This document shows, piece after piece, positions 7,310 to 13,495 of a stretch of 13,495 nucleotides of DNA. The position numbers and the translations under genes were made by a program. This stretch comes from Prevotellaceae bacterium UBA1743 (GTDB taxonomy: Bacteria; Bacteroidota; Bacteroidia; Bacteroidales; Bacteroidaceae), in assembly GCA_002314945.1 (NCBI GenBank), contig DCHV01000004.1, forward strand, positions 1 through 13,495, written 5' to 3'. Position 1 is the stretch's first letter, and every line of letters starts with the position of its first letter. The notes below the pieces were generated by a model. The model made no database searches and had not been told where the DNA came from. It worked only from the letters and a program-made list of their open reading frames with translations.

Positions 7310-7341
7310 CAAAGGTACTCAGAATGGCACAAAGAAACAAA
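7310..7341 (-). promoter_or_regulatory. Promoter of the CotH/dockerin operon
   Basis: Minus-strand TTTG (7338-7341), 20 bases, then TACCTTTG (7310-7317), close to the Bacteroides consensus. The -7 element is 24 bases before the ATG at 7285, so the leader is very short. Confidence 0.7.
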
Positions 7342-7488
7342 TTATCATCCGCAAAAAACAAATAGTGACTACTTCATTTTCCCCGAAACGAGTAGGGAAT
7401 AAGAACACAATGCACGTTCCAACCATCCCAATACCCTACATAGAAAATAAAAAAACATTACAAAACAAGCCCAAAAACGCAGAAAAGG

Positions 7489-7532
7489 ATTACGAAGGGT
7501 TATCGAAGGGTTATCGAAGGAATACCGAAGCC
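7489..7532. repeat. Four-unit 11-bp tandem repeat in a 366-bp noncoding gap
   Basis: Four consecutive 11-bp units read ATTACGAAGGG, TTATCGAAGGG, TTATCGAAGGA and ATACCGAAGCC. The period is close to one helical turn. The repeat sits between divergent genes, about 150 bases from the CotH operon promoter and about 140 bases from the DUF4491 -7 element. The rest of 7342-7707 is A-rich on the plus strand, and I see no gene, RNA or terminator in it. Open frames across the gap lack protein-like character. Confidence 0.75.
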
Positions 7533-7672
7533 TTGAAAAATTCGCAAATATTGACACTGCGAAAGAGAACATCCACTACCGTATTACTCTTGGCCTGCAA
7601 GATGAGGAAAGCCCCCACAACAACAAACGAAAAAAAACGATTCATTATAGGGCCAACTTTCCTATTTATTAT

Positions 7673-7680
7673 TACCTTTG
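7673..7680 (+). promoter_or_regulatory. -7 element upstream of the DUF4491 gene
   Basis: TACCTTTG matches TAnnTTTG and lies 27 bases before the ATG at 7708. No TTTG is present at the -33 distance, so the promoter call is partial. It probably serves both DUF4491 and the acyltransferase gene. Confidence 0.5.
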
Positions 7681-7707
7681 CATCAACAAACCTACACGTA
7701 ATATGTC

Positions 7708-8031
7708 ATGAACTTCACAGGAATAGCCATTGCCGTTATCACCTTCCTGGTCATCGGCCTCTTCCATCCCATTGTCATCAAGTGCGAATACCATTTCGGT
7801 ACTCGATGTTGGTGGGTGTTCGCCTTGGCTGGTATTCTCTTCATTGCCGGCAGCCTCTTTGTAGGGAACCACCTGCTCAGTCCTGTCCTGGGTGTAGTAG
7901 GTTGCTCCTGCTTCTGGAGCATCCTGGAAATCCACGAGCAGAAGCAGCGAGTGGAAAAGGGATGGTTTCCTATGAATCCCAAGCGAAAAGACGAATATTT
8001 TTCGACAAAGGAAACATCCTCTCAGAGATAG
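7708..8031 (+). CDS. DUF4491 family small membrane protein
   Basis: This 107-residue protein has about three hydrophobic segments (residues 4-24, 36-52 and 57-72) followed by a basic cytoplasmic-type tail. It matches my memory of the Bacteroidales family DUF4491: MNFTGIAIAVITFLVIGLFHP at the start, a GTRCWWVFALAG segment, SCFWSILEIHEQKQRVEKGW and the end motif FPMNPKRK. The function of the family is not known to me. It lies 16 bases upstream of the acyltransferase gene on the same strand, so the two are probably cotranscribed, and it starts a plus-strand unit divergent from the CotH operon. The tail after NPKRK is somewhat longer than I expect. The start ATG at 7708 has no Shine-Dalgarno. Confidence 0.8.
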   Translation: MNFTGIAIAVITFLVIGLFHPIVIKCEYHFGTRCWWVFALAGILFIAGSLFVGNHLLSPVLGVVGCSCFWSILEIHEQKQRVEKGWFPMNPKRKDEYFSTKETSSQR

Positions 8032-8047
8032 GAGTGTCAGCAATTTC

Positions 8048-9010
8048 ATGACAAAGGACACGAGTGTTTGTTTGAAAGGATTAGCCATACTGATGATGCT
8101 ATGGCTACATCTGTTTTCATGCGGGGATTTCGGATTCGCCACACAGATGCGGAAGGTGTGTAGCATGTGTGTGCCCATCTATATTTTCCTGAGTGGATAT
8201 GGGCTATATACGATTATGCAAGCGAAGGGACATGAATGCCAGAGTTCCTGGAAACGTATCCTTAGGTTGTATATCAATTTCTGGATAGTCTTGTTATTGG
8301 CGTATCCTTTTGGCTGCCTGCTGAATCCTGATTTGTTCATGAATCTCCAGAGCCTTTTACTCAATGCGACAGGAATATGCGATTCATTCAATGGGGCATG
8401 GTGGTACTTGACTCCATATTGTATATTGGTACTGATTTCAGTTCCCTGCTTTCGTTGGTTGTCTGGTGCATCTGTGACAGCCGAGGTGGTAAGTGGCATC
8501 ATTCTGCTCGTTTTGCACATCGTGGCATATCTGCTGAAAGATTATATCCCCGACGATACGGCATTCATTCCCGGAGTATGCAAAGCAATCGTCAACACAG
8601 TATATCTTGCACTGATGTTCATGTGTGGCGCTCTCTATGCAAAACACGATATCATCAGCAAGTTTGGCTTTGCCCGAAAGAATGGCATTGCCATAATTGC
8701 AATCTTGGCACTTTGCATTCTGAAACTTCAGCTTGGCGCTTCTGCTCTGTTGCATACCCCCTTTGTACTCCTGATAATTCCGCTTTTCGCTACTATGAGA
8801 TTGAATCTATGGGTGAAGAAGTTTTTGATGTTCTTTGGCGTTCATTCCACCAATATGTGGCTGTGCCATTATTTCTTCATTGATTATATCGCACACAAGG
8901 AAATCTATCAGTTGGGGAATCCCCTCCTTATTTATACCGCCCTTGTTGTATTGAGTGTAGCTGCATCAATACTTGCTATCAATCCTATGCTTCGCCTTTT
9001 GGGGAGGTGA
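8048..9010 (+). CDS. Acyltransferase-3 family integral membrane protein
   Basis: This 320-residue protein has about ten hydrophobic segments and the layout of acyltransferase family 3, inner-membrane enzymes that O-acylate sugars of surface polysaccharides or related substrates. The first segment KGLAILMMLWLHLF (residues 10-23) carries H21, corresponding to the conserved membrane His of the family. VPIYIFLSGYGL (42-53) and SFNGAWWYLTPY (113-124) are further family hallmarks. The donor and acceptor cannot be told from sequence, and no polysaccharide gene cluster is visible here. It follows DUF4491 by 16 bases. Its last 26 bases overlap the end of the convergent symporter gene, leaving no space for an intergenic terminator. 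The ATG at 8048 has no properly spaced Shine-Dalgarno. Confidence 0.85.
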   Translation: MTKDTSVCLKGLAILMMLWLHLFSCGDFGFATQMRKVCSMCVPIYIFLSGYGLYTIMQAKGHECQSSWKRILRLYINFWIVLLLAYPFGCLLNPDLFMNLQSLLLNATGICDSFNGAWWYLTPYCILVLISVPCFRWLSGASVTAEVVSGIILLVLHIVAYLLKDYIPDDTAFIPGVCKAIVNTVYLALMFMCGALYAKHDIISKFGFARKNGIAIIAILALCILKLQLGASALLHTPFVLLIIPLFATMRLNLWVKKFLMFFGVHSTNMWLCHYFFIDYIAHKEIYQLGNPLLIYTALVVLSVAASILAINPMLRLLGR

Positions 9011-10190
9011 GATTCTGTATCACCACAGCACAACTGGCATCACCTGTAATGGACATCGTGGTTCGTCCCATATCCACGATACGATCCACGCCGGCAGCTA
9101 TGGCTACACACTCGATAGGAATGCCCGCAGAGGCGAAGACCATTGCCATCAAAGCCAAGGACCCCCCAGGAATGCCAGGCGTTCCGATTGAGGCAATTGT
9201 TGCAGAGGTGGCAATGGCAACGTATTGCGCCATCGTCAAATCGATACCACAACAGTTGGCCATGAATACACTGGTAACTCCGAGATAGATAGCAACACCA
9301 TCCATATTGATAGTAGCTCCCAGAGACAGGATCAGACTGCCAAGTTCTTTCTTTACGCCAAGTTTTTCCGTACTCTGGATAGTATAGGGAAGAGTAGCTA
9401 AACTGGAGTCGCTGGAGAAGGCAAACAACATAGCTGGAGCCATCTTGCTAAAGAATTCGATTGGGTTCTTTTTTCCCAATATCCATACACAGGGAACATA
9501 GACCATCAAGGCATGGATCAAGAAGCACAAATAGGCCACACCGATTAGTACTGTGTACGAGCCGAGAACCTTCGGCCCGTTAGTGGCAACCACGGGAGTA
9601 AGCATACAGAACACGCCCACAGGTGCCATAGACATAATATATCCGAGTATCTTTGTCACCACCTCATTGAGGCTAAGGAACAGCTCGCGTGCGGGCTTTC
9701 CCTTCTCGCCCACGTGAACAATGGCAAAGCCAAAGAACAAGGCAATGACAATAATCTGAATCATCAATGTCATGGAATAAGGTTCGATGATATTTCTCGG
9801 GAAGACAGCAAGCAGCTGATCCATCATCGTTATTTCTGGGACTTCGGGCGCCTCTGTTCCATTGAGACTGATGATAGGAAATATCGGGCGCATCCAGGTA
9901 GAAACCAGCAAACCGAGGCTGACCGCAAAGATGGTGGTAAGCGTGAAGTAAATCAGGGACTTGATACCTATGCTTCCTACTTTCTTGATATCTTCCATCG
10001 ACAGGATACCCGCAATGATGGAAAGCATGACAAGGGGTGCGACGATAAATTTCAGCAGATTCAGGAAAATCGTGCCAAATGGCTTGATGTATTCGTCGGC
10101 TATCGTAGCATAATCCTGCATGAAATAGCCAACTACTACCGATAGCAGCAACGCTATCATTATTTGCATCGTAACGGAAATCTTTTTCAT
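8985..10190 (-). CDS. Dicarboxylate/amino acid:cation symporter (DAACS family)
   Basis: This 401-residue inner-membrane transporter belongs to the GltP/DctA family, which takes up glutamate, aspartate or C4-dicarboxylates with Na+ or H+. The signatures are the serine-rich hairpin FSSDSSLATLP (258-268), NMDG (295-298) in TM7, GTPGIPGGSLALM (336-348) in hairpin 2, and DRIVDMGRTTMSITGD (369-384) in TM8. By comparison with archaeal GltPh, D373, R376, T377 and D384 match the substrate- and cation-site residues D394, R397, T398 and D405, while S380 takes the place of N401. The TM8 Arg is compatible with an acidic substrate but does not separate amino acid from dicarboxylate. It lies 45 bases after the methyltransferase gene and may be cotranscribed; I see no consensus promoter in the gap. 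Confidence 0.92.
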   Translation of the reverse strand: MKKISVTMQIMIALLLSVVVGYFMQDYATIADEYIKPFGTIFLNLLKFIVAPLVMLSIIAGILSMEDIKKVGSIGIKSLIYFTLTTIFAVSLGLLVSTWMRPIFPIISLNGTEAPEVPEITMMDQLLAVFPRNIIEPYSMTLMIQIIVIALFFGFAIVHVGEKGKPARELFLSLNEVVTKILGYIMSMAPVGVFCMLTPVVATNGPKVLGSYTVLIGVAYLCFLIHALMVYVPCVWILGKKNPIEFFSKMAPAMLFAFSSDSSLATLPYTIQSTEKLGVKKELGSLILSLGATINMDGVAIYLGVTSVFMANCCGIDLTMAQYVAIATSATIASIGTPGIPGGSLALMAMVFASAGIPIECVAIAAGVDRIVDMGRTTMSITGDASCAVVIQNLTSPKGEA

Positions 10191-10235
10191 ATTGATCTTA
10201 ATTGTGATCTATTTGCAAAATCCCTTTCCCCCGTC

Positions 10236-10967
10236 CTATTTCTTCGTAAGCCGTGCCAGATAGTCGTAGTGATTACCCTCGACTATACGTTCGCAGTTCA
10301 AGCCGCACGACTCGGCAAGCGTACTCAGCAAGGGGTAATCCAGGTATAGCCAGTCGAACGAATCGCCTTTCACTTCCTTGTATATCATCTGGAAATCCAC
10401 CTCCCCGTAATAGTCCTCATCCGGATCTATCTCGAAATTCCCATCTTCGTCCTCGTAGATGTATTTCAGGTCGCTGGAATCCATCAGTATCTGTCCTCCT
10501 TCGCTCAGCAACTGTTTCAGCCTTCTCAGAAGGACCGGGGTGCGAGCCACCTTGCCTGCCATTCCAGCTCCATTCATCATCAGCAGGATAGTGTCGTAAC
10601 CGTCTGGCAGAGATGGGTCGAACACATTCACGCACTCCACGTCCCTCACCCCGCGCAGCCTCATCGCCTCGCAACTGAGCGGCGAGATGTCGATGGCTTT
10701 CACCTCCTTGCCCATCGCTTGCAGAGCCAGCGAGTGACAACCTGCACCCGCTCCGATGTCCAATATCCTGCCATTGGCCAACGAGAGTGCCTTCTGCTCC
10801 TGTACTGGCATGTCGGACAGGTCGCGAAACAGATGTTCGACAGGCATCTCATCCTCGTCGAACATCGTGGAGAGGACACGCAGACGGCCCGCCTTGCCTG
10901 TCTGTTGGAAATCCAGGATGGCTCGGCCCATTGGGTCGCGATCGGGAGAGAGCGTCTTGCAATTCAT
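10236..10967 (-). CDS. Class I SAM-dependent methyltransferase
   Basis: This 243-residue cytoplasmic protein has the class I methyltransferase fold. Motif I is GRILDIGAGAGCHSLAL (residues 66-82), and an acidic residue ends strand 2 (KAIDIS, D93), where the ribose of SAM binds. Residues 119-140 (LPDGYDTILLMMNGAGMAGK) match strand 4 and the following active-site region. The acidic insert around 165-190 (YEDEDGNFEIDPDEDYYGEVDF) may shape substrate choice. The N-terminal 60 residues are not part of the core fold. The methyl acceptor is unknown. The gene starts 7 bases after the GH43 stop codon, so the two are almost surely in one operon. The ATG at 10967 has no Shine-Dalgarno. Confidence 0.85.
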   Translation of the reverse strand: MNCKTLSPDRDPMGRAILDFQQTGKAGRLRVLSTMFDEDEMPVEHLFRDLSDMPVQEQKALSLANGRILDIGAGAGCHSLALQAMGKEVKAIDISPLSCEAMRLRGVRDVECVNVFDPSLPDGYDTILLMMNGAGMAGKVARTPVLLRRLKQLLSEGGQILMDSSDLKYIYEDEDGNFEIDPDEDYYGEVDFQMIYKEVKGDSFDWLYLDYPLLSTLAESCGLNCERIVEGNHYDYLARLTKK

Positions 10968-10974
10968 CGTCGTG

Positions 10975-11937
10975 TCATTCTTTCATCACGAGCGTGTCGC
11001 CTGTATCTTCCAACTCATAGAAATGAGCCCTTTCGTTTACCGAATTGGGTGCATGGATAGTAAGCATCAGATGTCCCTCCAAGTCGCGGAACAACATGCC
11101 ATGACCACCATCCTGGCTGAACAAAGGCTCTGGCTGGTGTTTCCATGGGCCGAATACACTACCCGTCACCGACTCAGAGATGCCGATGGCATATCTTCCT
11201 TCCTTGAAGCTGGACCATAGCATGAGCAGTTTGCCCGTCTTTGTCTTGTAGAGGAAGGGGCCATCTGTCACAGCCATCCCCTCGAAAGTCACCCAGGGAG
11301 CGGCCGAGGCACAGAACAGGCGTACAGGTTCGCCTACGGGAGCCGAGAGATCCTTCTTGAGCCTGCGTACCATCATCTCCCCATCGTCCACCTGCACCCA
11401 TTCATGGCAATACACCATGTAGGGTTGGCCGTCCTCCACCCACAAAGTGCCATCCAAGGCCATCTGTTCGAGAGGCGTATAGGGGAATCTGCCGAATGGC
11501 TTGAACGGGCCTTCAGGTGATTTCGACCAGAAAATCTGCGTTCCGCGATACTTCTTGTCTCGCTTCCACTCCAGTGGAGTGTTGACGGTGGCAAAAAGAT
11601 AATACTTATTCTTGTAGCGATGTACCTCAGGAGCCCAGATGCCCCCCGTAGCCCAGTTGCCGTCGGGAAGCGAAAGCACTTTGATAGGGCCTTCCCACTC
11701 CTTCAACTGGGTACTCTTGAACACCTCTACCCCACCCCGTGCAGGGACACCAGGAGAGGCTTGCGTACTTGCACTCCTATACATATAATATACACCTTGC
11801 TTTTGATCGACAAGGACGAATGGGTCCCTGATATGCAAATCCTCAGTACGTAATTTCTGAGCCTGTATGCTCGACATGGCAAGACAGGACAAGGCAAAAG
11901 TAAGCGTCATGCGCCTCAGATTATTTCTCTTTTTCAT
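10975..11937 (-). CDS. Secreted glycoside hydrolase family 43 protein
   Basis: This 320-residue protein has a signal peptide (1-26, ending SIQAQ) and a five-bladed beta-propeller pattern of GH43, a family of arabinosidases, xylosidases and related galactosidases. Visible family positions are the base D38 (HIRDPFVL), WAPEVH (101-106), the pKa-tuning D162 (LDGTLWVEDGQPYMVY), and H279 (DGGHGMLF), the usual metal or water ligand. The general acid in most members is Glu in an EGP motif; here the aligned stretch is VTDGPFLY with D225. I recall related GH43 proteins with TDGP, so this may be a subfamily trait. The substrate is unknown; no susC/susD genes or sugar sensor are nearby. It probably leads an operon with the methyltransferase. 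An N-terminal signal without a lipobox suggests the periplasm. Confidence 0.9.
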   Translation of the reverse strand: MKKRNNLRRMTLTFALSCLAMSSIQAQKLRTEDLHIRDPFVLVDQKQGVYYMYRSASTQASPGVPARGGVEVFKSTQLKEWEGPIKVLSLPDGNWATGGIWAPEVHRYKNKYYLFATVNTPLEWKRDKKYRGTQIFWSKSPEGPFKPFGRFPYTPLEQMALDGTLWVEDGQPYMVYCHEWVQVDDGEMMVRRLKKDLSAPVGEPVRLFCASAAPWVTFEGMAVTDGPFLYKTKTGKLLMLWSSFKEGRYAIGISESVTGSVFGPWKHQPEPLFSQDGGHGMLFRDLEGHLMLTIHAPNSVNERAHFYELEDTGDTLVMKE

Positions 11938-11958
11938 AAAAATCTATAATTTTGTGCG

Positions 11959-11966
11959 CAAATTTA
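11959..11966 (-). promoter_or_regulatory. -7 element upstream of the GH43 gene
   Basis: The minus strand has TAAATTTG, matching TAnnTTTG, 22 bases before the GH43 ATG. The nearest upstream TTTG (11981-11984) is only 14 bases away instead of about 19, so the -33 match is poor. Confidence 0.45.
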
Positions 11967-12010
11967 CAATTTCTTTTCCACAAAACGACGTACAAATCGG
12001 ATAATCTGAT

Positions 12011-12018
12011 TACTTTTG
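12011..12018 (+). promoter_or_regulatory. -7 element upstream of the DUF2147 gene
   Basis: TACTTTTG matches TAnnTTTG and lies 24 bases before the ATG at 12043. No TTTG occurs at the -33 distance. A near-palindrome TAATCTGATTA (12002-12012) abuts its 5' side. Confidence 0.5.
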
Positions 12019-12042
12019 TGGCAAAATACAAACAAGGAAAAA

Positions 12043-12462
12043 ATGAAACGTACATTTTTCGCACTGTTGATGTGCCTCGTTGCAGGCCTCAACGTAATGG
12101 CCCAGGATGCCGACAAATTACTTGGCAACTACTATATCGACTACGACGGAAAGCAGTCGAAGGTGAAATTCTTCAAATACGAGAACGGCTACCGTGGGCA
12201 GGTATTCTGGTCGAGCGATGGCAACGAGAAGAAGGATGTGAAGAATCCCGACAAAGCAAAGCGCAACACCCCCCTGAGCGAGATGGTCATCATCGACAAG
12301 GTGGTGTATGCAGGCGAAGGCGTATGGAAGGACGGACATATCTACGACCCCAATACAGGCAAGTTCTTCCAGACTGAAATTCGTTTCAAGGACGAGAAGA
12401 CATTGGAGGTACGCGGCAAGGTGGGTCCTTTCTTCAAGCGTATCTATTGGAACAAACTGTAG
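12043..12462 (+). CDS. Exported DUF2147 family protein
   Basis: This 139-residue protein has a signal peptide (1-20, ending NVMAQ) and a single DUF2147 beta-domain. Family features are LLGNYYID near the start of the mature part, GYRGQVFW (49-56), DVKNPD (65-70), GEGVWKDGHIYDPNTGKFF (91-109) and LEVRGKVG (121-128). The family is periplasmic or secreted; its biochemical role is not established as far as I know. The frame extends upstream to a TTG at 12016, but that codon lies inside the -7 promoter element, so the ATG at 12043 is the start; it has a weak AAGGA in front. The lipoprotein gene follows 37 bases later with no terminator between, which suggests one transcript. Confidence 0.85.
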   Translation: MKRTFFALLMCLVAGLNVMAQDADKLLGNYYIDYDGKQSKVKFFKYENGYRGQVFWSSDGNEKKDVKNPDKAKRNTPLSEMVIIDKVVYAGEGVWKDGHIYDPNTGKFFQTEIRFKDEKTLEVRGKVGPFFKRIYWNKL

Positions 12463-12499
12463 TATCACGAACATTATTTAATTATCGTTTATAAAGAAA

Positions 12500-13372
12500 A
12501 TGAAAAAATTTTATCTGATTGCCCTTTTGTTTGTTGGCATTTTCTCTTTGCTGTCTTGTTCGTCGGATGACGACAATCAGCCGAAAGTCTTGTATCCAGA
12601 ATACATCGACGTGGATCTAACCAAAGATTCACTCACAGCCCAGGATCAGGAAGCTCTCTGCGAGATAGGCAGACGCGTGGCAGAAAACCTCACAGAGGAT
12701 TCCAAGGGTATCATTACACTTACCCAGACAGCCCAGGAATTGAACATCTGCCAACCCGCTTACGAGACTGTTCAAAAAGCCATCGTATGGTACAACCTCA
12801 TGATAGACTCCTATCCCCTCCTGAATTTAATAAAACAAATTAGCCGAGGCGAAGAGGCCAGCGAGACAGCCACCCGAGGAAACAACTATTTTTCCGATAA
12901 GATGGCAGCAATGATATCCAGCGTATTCGACTGCATAGGTTGCCCCACATCCAAGAAATATTTCGATATGTGGTATTTCGACAATCGCTCGGAGGACTAC
13001 ATCATGGCAGAAAACGAATGGTCGGCACTGACCCCCTATTCCGATGCCAAGGCGAAAGACACCTATATGAAGTGCTCTACCACCGTAATACGCGACGAGA
13101 CCTATCATATAGTGCCCGTATCCTTCTATATAGATATGACCGACTCGATCGAGCATAGTACAGAGGAAATGGACCTGATGTTTTCGTACGGTTCCTCCAC
13201 CCTCTACTATACTCAGGAGGGAAAGGCCGCTGGTTTCCGCGACAAGTATGACTTCAATGTCATAAAAGAGAAATCACACAGAGGTGACTTCATGGAGTTG
13301 CTTGTCGAACTCGTCAATCTTCTGGGTGGCGGAGAAGGCTACAACATCTATTACGGAGCAGGCAAACCATAA
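12500..13372 (+). CDS. Surface-type lipoprotein of unknown function
   Basis: I do not recognise this 290-residue protein. It starts with a lipoprotein signal peptide whose lipobox LLSC places the lipidated cysteine at C20. The next residues are SSDDD, which fits the acidic lipoprotein export signal (Ser followed by three acidic residues) described for surface lipoproteins of Bacteroides. The mature part is about 270 residues, helical in its first half, with no repeats or obvious catalytic motif. It holds five further cysteines, including a CIGC pair at 145-148 in a region FDCIGCPTSKKYFDMWYF that could be a disulphide or metal site. The C-terminal half has alternating polar and aromatic residues (SFYIDM, TLYYTQ) typical of beta strands. 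It probably shares a transcript with DUF2147 and ends before a strong terminator. Confidence 0.8.
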   Translation: MKKFYLIALLFVGIFSLLSCSSDDDNQPKVLYPEYIDVDLTKDSLTAQDQEALCEIGRRVAENLTEDSKGIITLTQTAQELNICQPAYETVQKAIVWYNLMIDSYPLLNLIKQISRGEEASETATRGNNYFSDKMAAMISSVFDCIGCPTSKKYFDMWYFDNRSEDYIMAENEWSALTPYSDAKAKDTYMKCSTTVIRDETYHIVPVSFYIDMTDSIEHSTEEMDLMFSYGSSTLYYTQEGKAAGFRDKYDFNVIKEKSHRGDFMELLVELVNLLGGGEGYNIYYGAGKP

Positions 13373-13392
13373 GCCATAAAGAATTACGATAT

Positions 13393-13438
13393 AGCGACGC
13401 AAGATGCTTACTTCACGACATCTTGCGTCGCTTTTTTA
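13393..13438 (+). terminator. Strong intrinsic terminator
   Basis: GCGACGCAAGATG (13394-13406) and its exact complement (13419-13431) form a 13-bp stem around a 12-base loop, followed by six T. It lies 21 bases after the lipoprotein stop and ends the DUF2147-lipoprotein unit. The remaining bases to 13495 show no gene. Confidence 0.92.
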
Positions 13439-13495
13439 TTGCTTATTCTCCTTCACGGTCAAAAAATAAATTTTCCGAGGAGAAAATATTTTTTT

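Noticed and set aside
7369..7572. A 67-residue minus-strand frame across the tandem repeat in the noncoding gap
   Set aside because: Its composition follows the A-rich DNA and the repeat itself, it has no ribosome site, and the promoter of the CotH operon lies downstream of its start.
7672..8178. A minus-strand frame opposite DUF4491
   Set aside because: The plus strand carries the recognised family with a -7 element upstream; the minus frame has no family character and runs into the acyltransferase gene.
10236..11937. Recent transfer suggested by higher GC in GH43 and the methyltransferase
   Set aside because: Sample lines reach about 60-65% GC, but parts of the CotH and DUF2147 genes are nearly as high, so the contrast is too weak without a full computation.
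13452..13495. Weak AT-rich dyad (ATTTTC...GAAAAT) at the window end
   Set aside because: Only about six AT-rich base pairs with a 6-base loop; in AT-rich intergenic DNA this is expected by chance, and the window ends before its context can be judged.
1..13495. CRISPR array, insertion sequences or prophage genes
   Set aside because: No regularly spaced direct repeats, transposases, terminal inverted repeats or phage structural genes were seen on either strand.

Overview
The window reads as chromosomal DNA of a Bacteroidales bacterium (Bacteroides/Prevotella relatives). The grounds are the Bacteroidetes-type promoter elements (-33 TTTG, about 19 bases, -7 TAnnTTTG) in front of several genes, the near absence of Shine-Dalgarno sequences, the order rpsU-xerC-hpf-tRNA(Thr), families such as DUF4491, a surface lipoprotein with an acidic stretch after its lipid cysteine, and T9SS-like C-terminal motifs on secreted proteins. 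The genus cannot be fixed from sequence reading alone.

Positions 1-2764 are a housekeeping block on the minus strand. Malate dehydrogenase (mdh) ends at a hairpin terminator. Then come rpsU (bS21), xerC and hpf behind a consensus promoter, and then a second consensus promoter that drives a tRNA gene cut by the window start. hpf carries the only full Shine-Dalgarno sequence I see in the window, although it lies in the same operon as bS21, a protein reported in Flavobacterium to help hide the anti-Shine-Dalgarno.

Positions 2877-7341 hold the most unusual element, a two-gene minus-strand operon for secreted proteins. The first gene encodes a 1267-residue multidomain protein: signal peptide, F5/8-type discoidin domain, a possible lectin-like stretch, a bacterial Ig-like domain, a CotH-kinase-like domain, a dockerin with two intact calcium loops, a cohesin-like beta domain and a C-terminal sorting-like motif. 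The second gene overlaps it by ATGA and encodes a 202-residue secreted protein that resembles the last two modules of its partner. A dockerin/cohesin-like pair on an exported CotH protein suggests a cell-surface assembly.

Positions 7342-7707 are noncoding and contain an 11-bp tandem repeat. Two plus-strand membrane protein genes follow (DUF4491 and an acyltransferase-3 family protein). The second overlaps tail-to-tail by 26 bp with a minus-strand cluster: GH43 glycosidase-like protein, SAM methyltransferase, dicarboxylate/amino acid symporter. From 12043 two plus-strand genes encode exported proteins (DUF2147 and a lipoprotein of unknown fold) and end at a strong terminator at 13393-13438. 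The last 57 bases show no gene.
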